Positions 20,902 to 32,146 are shown, numbered from the stretch's first letter. The stretch is 64,000 nucleotides of DNA from Chitinophagaceae bacterium (GCA_016703625.1 JADJBP010000007.1:1-64000), one strand, 5' to 3'. Translations and numbers: made by a program. The notes: generated by a model not told the origin, from the sequence alone.

Positions 20902-23471
20902 TTATTCCGCTTTTAAATTCCCTGTTGTTTTATTCCTGTATTTCCAGGCCATGAACAAACAGAGTAAAACAAATACAACTGAAAACAGGTGCAAATACCT
21001 GGATATATTTTCACCGATCCTGACCGAAGCCGGGTCAAAAACAAAATCAATGGTATGTTTACCCGCAGGTATTGCCAGGCCCTTAAAGCATAATTCGCTT
21101 TTACATACGGGGATTTCTTTCCATCAATATACACATCCCATCCCAGCGGATAATAGATTTCGCTAAACACGGCAAACTGGCTGGTTGCTGCATTGAATTC
21201 ATATTTTATCTCATCATTTTTATTTTCGATCAGCCTGATCGAGGCAGAAGAATCAAAAACAGGTGTAAAGGGTATGGCCGCTTTAAAACGTTCATCAACA
21301 AATGCAACAGCCGATGGGTCAAATGAATCCAGGGCATTCATCTCTTCATCGGCATTCTTTACAAATTTAACTTCCTTAACCAGCCAGCAGTTTCCAAGGG
21401 CAAAAGGATTGAGTACTGCCTGTGTTTGTTTTGGGTCACGCTGATCGGGTACAATGGCGTATTTCATGTTCAGCATATTCAAAACAGGGAAGCTGTCTTT
21501 CGCCATTGGATTGGTACCCCATCCCTGGATATTTTTATAGATCTGCCTTTCGATCAGGTCCTGGTACAGGCCCAGCTTGGCAGGACTGTAACCACCAATG
21601 GTATTGTGTTTATAGGATGCCAGCGCACTGTTAAAAGAATTGCTGACGTCTACCTGGTAGCCGTTTTGGCCGGCCACTGCCAGGTTTAAAACCCGGTAAT
21701 AACCGGTATCGGTCTTAAGCTGCAGGTCTGCACGGGTATCCACATAACTGCTTTCCAGTTCATCGGCTTCTACAAAATTCTCTTCTTTCAGGTAACGCCT
21801 GCTTACACCAAACAGGTCGATGATACAAAAAATGATCAGTACGGAATACACCACGGCCGGTTTTATTTTGTTTTTTGCAAACAGGTAAAGTGTGGCAATG
21901 GTCACAAACATAAAACCAAGGCTGCGCCACATATCGCTTAGATAAAATGCCTGACGGTCGCTTTTGAGGGCATTGAAATAACTTCGGTTGAACTCGGTGC
22001 CTTTGCCCTGCAAGGCATCATTTATATTTGTTCGCAGATCAGCAGTAGCGCCATTGGTAAAATCAGCCATGAAATAAAATATTCCCAGCACCGCAGCGAT
22101 ACCGCCGGTGATGTACAGGCATTTTTTGATCAGCTGCTGTATTTTTTCGGTATCGTTCTTAAATAAAAATTCATGTAAGAAGATCACAGCCAGTAATGGA
22201 ACAGAAAGTTGTGGTATGACCAGCGACATGGAAGGTGCCCTGAATTTTTTATAGAACGGCATGTGATCGAAGAGGAAATAATTAACTGCTTCAAAATTTT
22301 TACCCCAGGCCAGTACAATACCAAAAACGGTAAGGGCTACCAGCCACCAGCGGTGTTCGCTTTTGGAAAGGAAAGCGCCAAATAAAAACAGCAGGCAGAT
22401 CATGGCTCCTAAATAAACGGTACCCTGTGTGCTCAGCAGTTCGCCCCAATACATGGGCGATGATTGTGCGATCTGCTGGGGAAATCCCTCGGGCAGTGTC
22501 TGTGCATTTTCCTGCAATACTTCAATGGCTTTTGAATTTTCGCCTAATCCTTCTGCAGAGCTTCCGCCAAATGCGTTGGGAACCAGCAATGTCATCGTTT
22601 CTGCCTTACCATAACTCCACATAAAAGCATAGTCCTTATCAAGCCCGCCCTTTGTTGCATTTTTGGTCTCTTTCTGTGTAAGTTCACTGCGGCCACCACG
22701 CATGGTTTCCTTACTGAACTCATAGGTTGGCCAATAGGTCATGGCCATGGTTCCTAAAATAACAGCGCCAATTCCAATACTTATAAAACCCGACAGGAGC
22801 AGGTGTTTTACTGCTTTTTCCCTGATACTTTTTATGATAAAAGGTACTGCCATAAATACGGCCATCAATAAAGTATAATAAACGATCTGCTGGTGGTGCT
22901 GGCTCAGCAATAATATGCCCGATGTTAACAATACCGCAGAACCGATCCAGTATTTCTGTTTAAAAATGAGCTGCAATCCTGCGAGTACTGCCGGGGCATA
23001 GGCCATCGACAACATTTTGGTATCGTGACCCCCTGCAATTAAAACAGGATTATAGGAACAATAGGCATAGGCAATACCGCCCAGGATACTGATCCAGGGA
23101 TTTACACCAATGACGATACAAAGCAGGTAAAAACACAAAGCGGCAATGAATAAATAGAAAACGGGTTTTGGAAATCCCAGTGTCAATATTTTCTGAACAT
23201 GCTCCAGGTGAAAATGAACCGGGGTTTTTGGCCCAAGTGCGATCTGGTAAGCCGGCATTCCACCCATCATACTGTTTGTCCATTTGGGAAAATGGCCATA
23301 CTTTTCCTTATACTCAAACGATTGTTGTGCCATGGCTTTCCACTGGATCACATCACTCTGCTGCACCACTTTACCCTGTAAAGCCGGTTTGTTCAACATG
23401 ACCGATAATAATAAGAAAACGACTACGGCTACCAGGTGGGGTAAAGCCTGCTTGAAATTGATTTGCTTCAT
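20902..23471 (-). CDS. YfhO-family membrane protein
   Basis: A large polytopic membrane protein of about 856 residues. The start at MKQINFKQALPHLVAVVVF is preferred over a start seven codons upstream. There are about a dozen hydrophobic segments in the first two thirds, with MMGGMPAYQI, SILGGIAYAYCSYNPVLIAGGH and HMPFYKKFRAPSMSLV, the last typical of YfhO. A soluble C-terminal beta domain precedes a final membrane segment. A frameshift near 21085 (YALRGLAIPAG after repair) places the true end at NKTTGNLKAE, stop 20902. YfhO proteins of Firmicutes help glycosylate lipoteichoic acid with lipid-linked sugars. Here it starts the minus-strand glycan operon and may be a GT-C-like transferase. Confidence 0.78.
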
Positions 23472-23555
23472 AATAGGTTTTTGCTTCGGCAAAATAATGC
23501 TAAAAAATTAAAACAGGCTGATAAAAGTATTAAACGTGGACCGGCTGTACATAAA

Positions 23556-23581
23556 AACAGCCACCGGTTACAGTGGCTGTT
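23556..23581 (-). terminator. Rho-independent terminator after the TonB receptor gene
   Basis: A perfect 9-base stem, AACAGCCAC (23556-23564) with GTGGCTGTT (23573-23581), has an 8-base loop and is followed on the minus strand by a T run (TTTTTAT). It lies 22 bases after the receptor stop and separates it from the yfhO operon. Confidence 0.75.
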
Positions 23582-23603
23582 ATTTTACCTGTTCATATTT
23601 CTG

Positions 23604-26249
23604 TTAATTACCCATTCCCTGTTGGGCATTCTGCATACTGTCCATTTCACCGCGCATGCTTTTCTTTTTAAACAACGCAACATCCATTTTACCAAAACGG
23701 TAGTTAAAGTTCAGGCGTAAAACCTGGGGGTCGCGCCGCCGGCTGTTATCCTGTACAAAGTACACCGACTCTGAATGGGTAGCATATAATTTTGTTCTGA
23801 AAATATCATTCATCTGCAGGGTTAATGAGGCAGCCTTGTTCTTCATAAAATCCTTTTTAATGGCAATATCCACACCATAGTTTGGTTTGATATAACCCTG
23901 TGCACCAATTTGAGAGCCACCATACATCATCATACCGCCACCGCCGCCGCCCCTGCCCGGGGGCAAAATGGTTTTAGCCTGGTAATCGCCCGATAACTGG
24001 ATGGAGAAGTTCTTGGGCAATGTAAATGAGTTATTGATCTTTCCAAACATACTGAACTGGTCATTATCTGCACCGCCTGCAATGGCACCTGCTTTTAAAG
24101 TAGAATTGTACAGGTTTATATTGATGTTAAAATCCCACCATTTGGTGAGTTTCGTCCTGCTGGTGAGTTCCACACCAACATTGTAACTGGTGTTGGCATT
24201 GGCATAGGAAGTTATTAAAACCGTATCGGGTTGTGCATTGGGGTCGGGGTTTTTATCCAGGTACTGGTAATTGGTGATCAGGTTGTTCGTATTTTTTAAA
24301 TAGGCTGTGGCTAAAAAACTGGTTTTAGCCGTTACCTGGTTTTGATAAGAGATCTCTGCAAGGTTTGTAAATTCAGGTACCAGGTTTGGATTACCGATGG
24401 ATAAATTCAGCGGATCCGAAATATCATAATTGGGGATCAGCTGGAAAAAATTGGGCCTGTTTATCTTACGCGAATAATTTACCTGCAGGTCAGATTTTTC
24501 ATTCAGCTTATAGGTCATGAACACACTGGGGAACAGGCTGAACGGGTAATCATTTTTAAACTGCTGGTTATTGCTGATAAGAGCTTTCCGGTATAATTTG
24601 AACTTTCAACGCGTAAACCAAGCTGGTAAGAAAAGTTCTTAATTTTCTGGCTAAAGGTTGCGTAGCAGCATACACCTGGTCGGTAAACTGGTAATCATTA
24701 CTGAAGCCCGGAACCAGGATATACTGCCCGCTTCCGTTCTGCACGTAATTGGTTGCATTGCTGGTATAATTTCTAACGGCACCGCGTATTCCCATTTCAA
24801 TTTTAACATTGGCATTGATGGGGTTTACATAGTCAGACTGTGCCGTAAAGAATTTGGTTTTTGCCGCCACCGCCGGTACGCTCAATCACCGGCAACGTTT
24901 TTGGATTATTGTTGGAGTAGAAATACTGTGAAATATAATCACCCGAATTTTCATTCCTGCTGGAATTATAATTGGCATCTACAGTCCATTCTTTATTGGG
25001 TTTGGTGAAATTATGTTTAAAGCTGATGTTGGCGCCGATGTTGCGGAAACTGAACGCGGTCTTTGTATCCCGGAAACCCCAGTCAGAATCAACCACGCTG
25101 TTGTTGTACAGTGTATCCCTTTCGATATTGATATAATCAGTATTTTTAAACTGGCCGTTCACAAACATACCTCCAACCGTAAGCGTATTGCGGTTATCCA
25201 TAAAATAATCGAAACCGCCCCTTAAAAAAGCAAAATAACCCCTGTTTATGGGTTTGTTGTTTTGTATGAATAAGGAAGTTGTATCATCATTTAAAAATTG
25301 GTCTGCTCACTGTTGTTAGTACTGATGGATTTCCGGTAGTTGATCCTGCCCCTGGCAAAAAAGTTTATTTTGTCCTGTTTGATGTTTATGTCGCCGCCAA
25401 CGGCCGGCCTCAAACGGGAATCAATACTCGCATTTATATTTCCGTTATAACCGGCTTTGCGGTTCTTTTTCATCACAATATTTAAAATGCCTGCCTCGCC
25501 GCCGCTGGCATCAAATTTTGCAGAAGGGTTGGTAATGATCTCAATACTGGCAATTTCATCGGCCGGTATCTGGTCTAAAGTTCGGGTAGTGGGTCTGCCG
25601 TCAACAAATATCTGCGGGGCAGCGTTGCGCAGGGTTACATTGCCATCAATATCCACATTCGCCGAAGGCACATTTTTCATCACATCCACCGCAGTGCCAC
25701 CCACGCTGGTCAGGTTTTTTTCCACATTAAAACCTTGCGGTCTATTTTCATCTCCAGCAAGGATTTATTGGCCGATACGGTTACATTTTCCAGCTGCTGC
25801 GGGTCAATTTTAAGGGTAATATTACCCAGGTCTTTGACCACGGCACTCAGCATATTGCTCATATCGCCATTCTTGGCGCCGCCCATGTTCAGGTTAAAAG
25901 CTGCTTTTTCTTCATATGTTTTAAACCCAATGGCTGTAATTTTTAATTTATACTGCCCCATCACATTCAGGTTTTCCAGGCTAAAATCACCTTTCTTGTC
26001 GGTTAACATACCGGCCACAACCACATCACTGCGTTTTTTGGTAACCGTATCAAATTTGTTCTGAACCAGCAGAACAGAAGCTGCTTCAAGCGGTTTGCCG
26101 GAAGTTGCATCCAGCACCTTTCCATAAAAATTTCCCAGGTTCATGTTTTGTCCGCCCATTTGGCCACGGCCTGCGGGCATCTGTGCCTGGATAAAAGAAA
26201 CCTGCAGCAATAGGGTGCATACCAGTAAAAATCTAAACGCATTATTCAT
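23604..26249 (-). CDS. TonB-dependent outer-membrane receptor, frame broken several times
   Basis: The repaired protein is about 880 residues. It starts MNNAFRFLLVCTLLLQVSFIQA (signal peptide), followed by a carboxypeptidase-regulatory-like domain (GKVLDATSGKPLEAASVLL). The plug domain has VDGRPTTRTLDQIPADEIASIEIITNPSAKFDASGGEAGILNIVMKKN in pieces, and a long beta-barrel ends FNYRFGKMDVALFKKK. A glycine-rich run with MMMYGG lies in a barrel loop near 23935. Frame slips fall near 25730, 25290, 24880 and 24560. This is the OMP_b-brl_3 subgroup; the substrate is unknown. No SusD partner is adjacent, so it is not part of a Sus-type pair here. Confidence 0.82.
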
Positions 26250-26378
26250 CAGTGAACTTTTTTCAGTAATCGTAAAAAATAATAATTGGCAAAGAACATG
26301 CTTTCTGCCCACATTAAACAGCACTACAATGATGAGTGGTATCATAAAATGAGGCATTGATTGGCCTTTAACAAATTG

Positions 26379-26990
26379 TTAGCTATAAAGTTGTGTATTT
26401 ATTAAAATATGTATCAAACCCATCAGTAAGCCAATGAGTGCGCCGGCCAGCTGGGCCTTACATAATTGCTTTTTGGCAGATATATAGAACAGTTCTTCCA
26501 TTTTATGGACTGGGAATCCGGCAATTTTTTGGGTAACCGTTTTTTCAATATCAAGGTCTTTTTCCAGTGTGGTGATATAGTTTTTCATCAAAACCGGGAA
26601 CAGGTTTTCCAGTTCCAGTAAAAATGCAGTTTTTAACTGGTTGATGGTTTTATCGCCCATCAGCATCGAAAGCATGGGAAAGGTATCTTTTAACCGTACC
26701 CGTAAAAACTGGTCAATATGCATTTCAATTTCGGGTTTCAGTTTGTTGAAATTTTCGGGGTCAGCTGCTTTTTGCTGCAGGGTATTCATTGAAAACATTT
26801 CGGCGCTCACCAGTTTGCCGATCTTTTCGGCAACCTGCTGCTGGTTGGCCGGGATGATGCCCTGTATTTTAAAACCCGCAACAGTCAATGGTTTGTGTGG
26901 CCTGAACAGGAACGTAATGCTTAACCGTATAACTATCCAGCCGGTAAAGGCAGAAATGACCAATGGTAAAATGTATTGTAATGCGGTCAT
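26379..26990 (-). CDS. DUF445-family membrane protein
   Basis: An intact 203-residue protein with an N-terminal membrane segment (LPLVISAFTGWIVIRLSI) and a C-terminal one (LAGALIGLLMGLIHILI) flanking a long amphipathic helical region. IRLSITFLFRPHKPLTVAGFKIQGIIPANQQQVAEKIG matches the start of DUF445 proteins, where the RP.(K/R)P and G.IP motifs are conserved. Function is unknown; a membrane-organising role has been suggested for the family. The 23 ORFs upstream and downstream give no functional hint. Confidence 0.72.
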   Translation of the reverse strand: MTALQYILPLVISAFTGWIVIRLSITFLFRPHKPLTVAGFKIQGIIPANQQQVAEKIGKLVSAEMFSMNTLQQKAADPENFNKLKPEIEMHIDQFLRVRLKDTFPMLSMLMGDKTINQLKTAFLLELENLFPVLMKNYITTLEKDLDIEKTVTQKIAGFPVHKMEELFYISAKKQLCKAQLAGALIGLLMGLIHILINTQLYS

Positions 26991-27046
26991 TAAAAATTGA
27001 TTTGGGGCTGCAAAGTAAGCGATTAATGCAGGCTGCTCAAAATGTA

Positions 27047-27078
27047 TTTTGAACGAGAAGTGTTTTTCTTTATTTTTG
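27047..27078 (+). promoter_or_regulatory. Bacteroidota-type promoter for tRNA-His
   Basis: TTTTG at 27047-27051 and TATTTTTG at 27071-27078 match the -33 (TTTG) and -7 (TAnnTTTG) elements with a 19-base spacer. The tRNA starts 43 bases after the -7 element. Confidence 0.7.
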
Positions 27079-27120
27079 CCGCTATCCGGCGGATATGTTC
27101 CAGCGGAAAATTTTTAAAAC

Positions 27121-27195
27121 GGTAGTCGTAGCTCAGTTGGTTAGAGCATCAGATTGTGATTCTGAGGGTCGGGGGTTCGAGCCCCCTCGATTACC
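27121..27195 (+). tRNA. tRNA-His (GTG anticodon)
   Basis: A full cloverleaf can be drawn. The acceptor stem GTAGTCG pairs with CGATTAC (one G-T pair), with an extra G at -1 opposite C73 as expected for tRNA-His. The D arm is GCTCAGTTGGTTAGAGC. The anticodon stem TCAGA/TCTGA encloses TTGTGAT, giving anticodon GTG. The T arm is GGGGGTTCGAGCCCCC. CCA is not encoded. Confidence 0.95.
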
Positions 27196-27203
27196 CACAA
27201 AAG

Positions 27204-27230
27204 ATCCCTGCATTGCGGGGATTTTTTTTT
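27204..27230 (+). terminator. Rho-independent terminator of tRNA-His
   Basis: The stem ATCCCTGC (27204-27211) pairs with GCGGGGAT (27215-27222, one G-T pair) around a 3-base loop and is followed by nine T residues. It ends the tRNA transcript nine bases after the mature 3' end. Confidence 0.85.
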
Positions 27231-27385
27231 GGATTGATTTTTGAACCGGTTAATATTTTACATGAAAAAGACATTTGTTTACCGTTCATCAGCGCGTATT
27301 TCCAAAAATCTGGTTTAACAAAACATTATTCCGATATGTACGTTATGTTTCCGTGTAAACAATGGATTTCCTTTAATTTTACAAC

Positions 27386-29550
27386 ATGCAAAAAATTGCA
27401 CAATTTATGATGAGTAAAAAATTCATACCGGTAATACTGGTACTTACCGCAGCGAGCCTTTTTGTAGCCTTTCAGTCACAGGGAAAATCAGACAGGGATA
27501 ACCCCAAATCAAAGTACACCAGGATCATCCGAAATGTGGGCCTGTTACTCGAACAGGGGCATTACAGTCCTAAAGCCATTGACGATAATTTCTCAGGGCT
27601 GGTATTGAAGAAATTTTTAACTGACCTGGACAATGATAAGAATATTTTCCTGGCAGGTGATATTGACGGTTTTAAAAAATTTGAAAATAAGATCGATGAT
27701 GAGATCAAGGGAGCAGAGCTGGTCTCGTTTTTCACCATCAATGAAGTGTATTTAAAGAGATTAAAGGAAACTGCCGTTTTATACACTGATATCCTGGCTA
27801 AGCCTTTTGATTTTACAAAAGATGAAAGCGTAATGCTTGACCGTGAAAAATTAAATAACCCAAGAACAGAATCGGAAAGAAAAGATATCTGGAGAAAGCG
27901 CCTGAAATACCTCACATTAGACAGGTATTACATCATGCTGGAAGACCGGGAAAAAATAAGGGTAAGGCAGATTTTAAATACAAGGCCGACTCAACCCTTG
28001 AACGGGAAGCAAGGGATGCTGTCAGGAAGCAGATCGAAAGGTATTTTGCCACCAAGATCACCCGGGAGAACAATGATGAGAATTTCAGTGTATTTGTAAA
28101 CGCCATAACCGGGTCTATGGATCCGCACAGCAATTATTTTGCACCGGTTGATAAACGTACGTTTGATGAAGGCATGAAGGGCAGCTTTTTTGGTATTGGG
28201 GCCCAGCTAAAAGAAGATGACGGAAAAATAAAGATCAGTTCCCTCATCTCCGGAGGACCAGCCTGGAAAAGCGGTGACCTGAAGGTAGAAGATGAAATTA
28301 TTAAAGTGGCCCAGGGAAATGCAGAACCTGTGGATGTTACCGGGTATTCAGTAACCGATGCAGTTAAGATCATACGCGGGGCAAAAAAGGGTTCTGAAGT
28401 ACGTTTAACGGTAAGAAGGATGGACGGATCTGTAAAGGTCATATCTATAATCAGGGATGAAATAAAACTGGATGATACATTTGCCAGGAGTGCAATTATC
28501 AACGGCGAAAATAAAATAGGATATATTTATTTACCCGAGTTCTATGTTGATTTTGCCGATCCCAACGGTTCAAAGTGTTCGGAAGATGTGGCCCGGGAGA
28601 TCGAGAAACTGAAAGCCGAAAATGTAGATGGCATCATCATGGACCTGCGTGGCAATGGCGGAGGCTCTTTACCCGAAGTGGTTAAAATGGTGGGTTTGTT
28701 CATTGAAGACGGACCGGTTGTTGTTGTGAAAGGACGTGAAGAGAAACCCTACCAATGGAAAGACAAGGATAAAAGCGTTTTATACAGCGGCCCGTTAACC
28801 GTAATGGTAGATGAGTTCAGCGCCAGTGCATCGGAAATATTTGCGGCAGCCATACAGGATTATAAGCGTGGTATCGTTATCGGCAGCACTTCAACTTACG
28901 GAAAGGGTACCGTGCAGCGTAATATACCATTGAATCCCGAAAGTGAGAACCTGTTGTTTTCAAACAAGAATGTGGAAGACCTGGGCTCTGTAAAACTTAC
29001 CCTGCAGAAATTTTACCGTGTTAACGGTGGAACAACCCAGCTGAAAGGCGTTATCCCGGATATTGTTATACCCAACCGTATGGAGTACCTGAAGTTTCGT
29101 GAAAAAGACAATGCTGCTTCATTGCCCTGGGATGAGATCGCAAAAGCTGAATATAAACCATGGTCCAGCACGGTGAGCAATGACGTGGTGATCAATTTCA
29201 GCCATAACCAGATCAGCAATAACCCCAGGTTCAATAAGATCAAGGAAAGTGTTAACTGGCTTGAAACATACAGCAACAAAGAATATCCGTTACAACTGAA
29301 TAAATATAAAGAAGATCAAAAGCTGCTGCAGGCCAAAAGAAAAGAACTGGATGAATTGTACAAGCTTAATAAGGAAATGACCGTTAAAAATATAGCGGCT
29401 GATACCGTTGTTATCAATTCAACAAAGGATAAGACCGATAAAAATACACAATGGCTGAAGCGTGTAAGCAATGATATTTATATTGATGAGACCGTAAAAG
29501 TGATGAAGAACATGATCAGCCAGGAAGCAACGGCCAGGCGCAATGATTGA
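27386..29550 (+). CDS. Tail-specific (C-terminal processing) protease, S41A
   Basis: A periplasmic protease of about 720 residues. An N-terminal signal segment follows MMSKKFIPVILVL; the ATG at 27386 or 27407 could start it. The family's N-terminal helical domain spans about 30-230. A PDZ domain follows (FFGIGAQLKEDDGKIKISSL, then GDLKVEDEIIKVAQ), and the S41 domain has DGIIMDLRGNGGGSL, the nucleophile in DEFSASASEIFAAAIQDY and the lysine region STYGKGTVQ. The C-terminal 170 residues match the DUF3340 tail of Prc/Tsp. One frame slip occurs near 27985, between KIRVRQ and KYKADSTLEREARDAV. It degrades or trims proteins with non-polar C-termini. Confidence 0.88.
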
Positions 29551-29568
29551 TGATCTAAAATGAATTCG

Positions 29569-29600
29569 ATGCCGTCCCGCTTTAAGCGGGACGGCATTTT
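29569..29600. terminator. Bidirectional terminator hairpin
   Basis: A perfect 13-base stem (ATGCCGTCCCGCT with AGCGGGACGGCAT, 29569-29597) has a 3-base loop and a T run on the plus side (TTTTATATTTT). It lies between the convergent 3' ends of the tail-specific protease and the DinB gene; the last bases overlap the DinB stop region. Confidence 0.85.
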
Positions 29601-30146
29601 ATATTTTACCCATAAATGAGATACCCGGCAGGGCAGGGAAATATCTTTCTTCCAGTATTTTTTTGTGATGATACACATGACCTACAGTAATAAAACCAAG
29701 GCTGATCACGGTAACCGGGTTGTTATTGGATAAGCCCGATGCTGCAAGCATGTCGGGATTAAAGCTTTTGTACAGCAGTTCGGTTGAATAACGTACAGCC
29801 AGGAATTCTTCTGCAAGGTCTGCCCATGGCCTTTCACCGGCATTTGAATTTGCAGCATAGGTATTTTCATCAAACCCCGGCAGTGAAACAGTTTCTTTAC
29901 GTGCAATGCACAATGCCCGGTAATTAAAGATCCGTTCTGTGTCAGTCATGTGTTGCAGCAATTCCTTTATCGTCCATTTACCGCTGTCATATGCAAACAT
30001 GGATTGATCTTTCTGAAACCTGGCTTAATAATTCCTTAATAACTGGCAACTGCGTGCTGAAAGCAGTTAACAGGTCTGCTTCCGGTACCTGGTCAACATA
30101 TCTTTTAAAATAGGCCGGATAGGAGGATGGGGATGGTATTGGCATG
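29599..30146 (-). CDS. DinB-family protein, frameshifted
   Basis: The repaired protein is about 182 residues, starting MPIPSPSSYPAYFKRYVDQV. It is a four-helix-bundle DinB/DUF664 protein. The metal-binding histidine triad is visible in LLQHMTDTERIF and GHVYHHKKILEERY, with IARKETVSLPGFDENTY between them. The N-terminal 48 residues lie in a different frame, with the slip near 30005. Relatives are damage-inducible proteins or thiol-dependent S-transferases, so the reaction cannot be named. The start codon lies 8 bases from a 94-base tandem repeat that occupies its leader. Confidence 0.75.
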
Positions 30147-30153
30147 AGAGTTA

Positions 30154-30247
30154 GTTAATTGGTTAATTGGTTAATTGGTTAATTGGTTAATTGGTTAATT
30201 GGTTAATTGGTTAATTGGTTAATTGGTTAATTGGTTAATTGGTTAAT
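30154..30247. repeat. Tandem array of 8-base unit GTTAATTG, 11.75 copies
   Basis: The unit GTTAATTG is repeated 11.75 times without a single mismatch. It lies directly upstream of the DinB start codon (on the minus strand) in an otherwise unremarkable 230-base gap. A perfect array of this length is expected to vary by slippage. Degenerate copies of the same motif occur at 36800-36972. Confidence 0.95.
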
Positions 30248-30329
30248 GCCTGTAAATTTAAATGATTAATATAAAAACCGGGATCATTTTTTTATTGAGT
30301 TTATGGAAATTCCGGAAAGGGTTTAACAA

Positions 30330-30358
30330 AAAAAACCTTTCGGTGAAGAAAGGCTTTT
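30330..30358 (-). terminator. Rho-independent terminator of the subtilase gene
   Basis: On the minus strand GCCTTTC and GAAAGGT form the stem (30336-30341 with 30348-30353 plus flanking pairs) around GGTGAA, followed by a run of T residues. It sits about 20 bases after the subtilase stop. Confidence 0.75.
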
Positions 30359-30379
30359 GTAAATAATATTTTTGAACAT

Positions 30380-32071
30380 TTATCCTCTTTTGGATTTTGA
30401 CATTTTAGGCTTTGGCAATGTTTCTTTGTTTTCGCCGGTAAGGGTGGAAGCCAGTTTCACCGCTTCATAAGCATTTACAATACCACCGGTTTTGGAAATT
30501 TCGCCCAGTTGCACTTTTTCATCGGTACCCGGCTTGTTTACTTTTTCTTTGGGTTGCAGTGCCGACTTTTCAATTACATATTTCAATTGCTTTGCAGTAA
30601 GGTTGGGGTAGTACTGCAGGGTTAATGCAGCAATCCCTGCCACCACAGGGCCCGCCATACTGGTGCCACTTAAATTGCCGTAATTATTCCCGCCGGGCAG
30701 GGTTGAATAGATCTTGGCACCCGGTGCAAAAACATCCACTTCTTTTTTACCGTAATTACTGAAAGAAGCCGTATAACTGCCCGACTTGGGTTCGGCACTG
30801 GCGCCAACCGTGATGAGGTTGCCGGCCCTGCCGCCATTTACATAATTCGGGTTGGGGAAATTATCTGCATAGTCAACATCCTTTGCATCGTTGCCTGCAG
30901 CGTGAACCAGTAAAACGTTCTTACTTTCCGCATAGGCAAAAGCATCATCCACCCATTGCTTCTGCGGCGAATAACTTTTTCCAAAACTCATGCTGATGAT
31001 CTTTGCACCATGATCCACTGCATACCGGATAGCCAGTGCAATGTCTTTATCATGCTCATCGCCATCGGGTACAACACGCAGTACCATGATACGTACATTA
31101 TCTGCAATACCATCAGCACCCTTGCCATTATTCCGCAGGGCACCTATAATGCCGGCACAATGTGTACCATGCATCGAAAAATCAGCCATGATATCGTTGT
31201 TACCATACTTGTAATCGTTCAAATTTGTTTCATCATCGCCTACAATATCCTTCCGGTATTCTTTGGGGGCACTGGTTTTTGCCTGTGCTTTTCTCAGTTC
31301 ACCTTCAATGTATTCGATATACTCAGCCAACCCGGCCACAAATTCGTGGTTTGTCTGCTCCAGCATATTATTCGATTTCATGATACCCAGGAAATCATTC
31401 TTTGCCCTGCGTTCTGCAAAAGACCTGGTGGTATATAAGTCAAGATCCTTCCCGGTAAAAGTATCCCTGCCCATCGCTTTTTTAAGGATACTGTCACTTA
31501 GTTTTAAAGAAGAGAGCAGATCTTTTAAAGCCGGGACATCCACCTCCGAAAAATTTTCTTCTTCGGGGTTTGTACCTGTGATCTCTGCCTTGGCTTTTAA
31601 GAACATTTCATATTCGTACAGGTCAGCTTTTGATAAAGTTGATTTGTTAACCACTTTATTATCCCATTTTGCCTTTAAGCTATAATATACACGGCCCCTT
31701 TCATCACTGTCCACTTTTACATTCCTGCCGTCTTTGCCGCCTAAAAAATTCCAGCCATGCACATCATCCGCATACCCGTTGCCATCATCATCGATCCCGT
31801 TGCCGGGTATTTCTTTGGGGTTGGTCCACAAAATTGATTTCAGGTCTTCATGCAGGGTATCTATCCCGGTATCAATAACGGCCACAACAACCGTATTGCT
31901 TTTTAAGTTTTTGCTTTTTAAGAACTGGTATGCTTTGTCAACGCTAACGCCGCTATAGCCATCAGCTTCTTTATCCATCATATGCCAGCCGTTGGGTATT
32001 ACACTGGTTTGTGCAACTGTAGAAAGGCCCGCGATCAGTAATGCAATAAAAATTCTTGAGAACTTATTCAT
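30380..32071 (-). CDS. Subtilisin-like serine protease (S8)
   Basis: An intact secreted protease of 563 residues; the start at MNKFSRIFIALLIAGLSTVAQ gives a normal signal peptide. The catalytic triad is Asp in VAVIDTGIDTLHEDL (about residue 67), His in MHGTHCAGIIGAL (about 300) and Ser in NLSGTSMAGPVVAGIAAL (about 470). The oxyanion Asn is in LLVHAAGNDAKD. The roughly 230 residues between Asp and His contain a long, charged helical insertion (about 110-270) with no homology I recognise; similar insertions occur in other Bacteroidota S8 enzymes. No T9SS domain is present, so it is probably periplasmic or exported by Sec. Confidence 0.9.
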   Translation of the reverse strand: MNKFSRIFIALLIAGLSTVAQTSVIPNGWHMMDKEADGYSGVSVDKAYQFLKSKNLKSNTVVVAVIDTGIDTLHEDLKSILWTNPKEIPGNGIDDDGNGYADDVHGWNFLGGKDGRNVKVDSDERGRVYYSLKAKWDNKVVNKSTLSKADLYEYEMFLKAKAEITGTNPEEENFSEVDVPALKDLLSSLKLSDSILKKAMGRDTFTGKDLDLYTTRSFAERRAKNDFLGIMKSNNMLEQTNHEFVAGLAEYIEYIEGELRKAQAKTSAPKEYRKDIVGDDETNLNDYKYGNNDIMADFSMHGTHCAGIIGALRNNGKGADGIADNVRIMVLRVVPDGDEHDKDIALAIRYAVDHGAKIISMSFGKSYSPQKQWVDDAFAYAESKNVLLVHAAGNDAKDVDYADNFPNPNYVNGGRAGNLITVGASAEPKSGSYTASFSNYGKKEVDVFAPGAKIYSTLPGGNNYGNLSGTSMAGPVVAGIAALTLQYYPNLTAKQLKYVIEKSALQPKEKVNKPGTDEKVQLGEISKTGGIVNAYEAVKLASTLTGENKETLPKPKMSKSKRG

Positions 32072-32146
32072 ATACAAGTATTTGTTTGGGCAAAAGTAAA
32101 TGGTATAGCCTTATCAGCCATACCATTCATGATTATTTGCAAAACT

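Noticed and set aside
23604..26249. SusC/SusD polysaccharide utilisation locus
   Set aside because: The receptor belongs to the OMP_b-brl_3 type, has no SusD-like neighbour, and no glycoside hydrolases are nearby.
30154..30247. Possible CRISPR array
   Set aside because: The 8-base units are contiguous without spacers. No cas genes are present.
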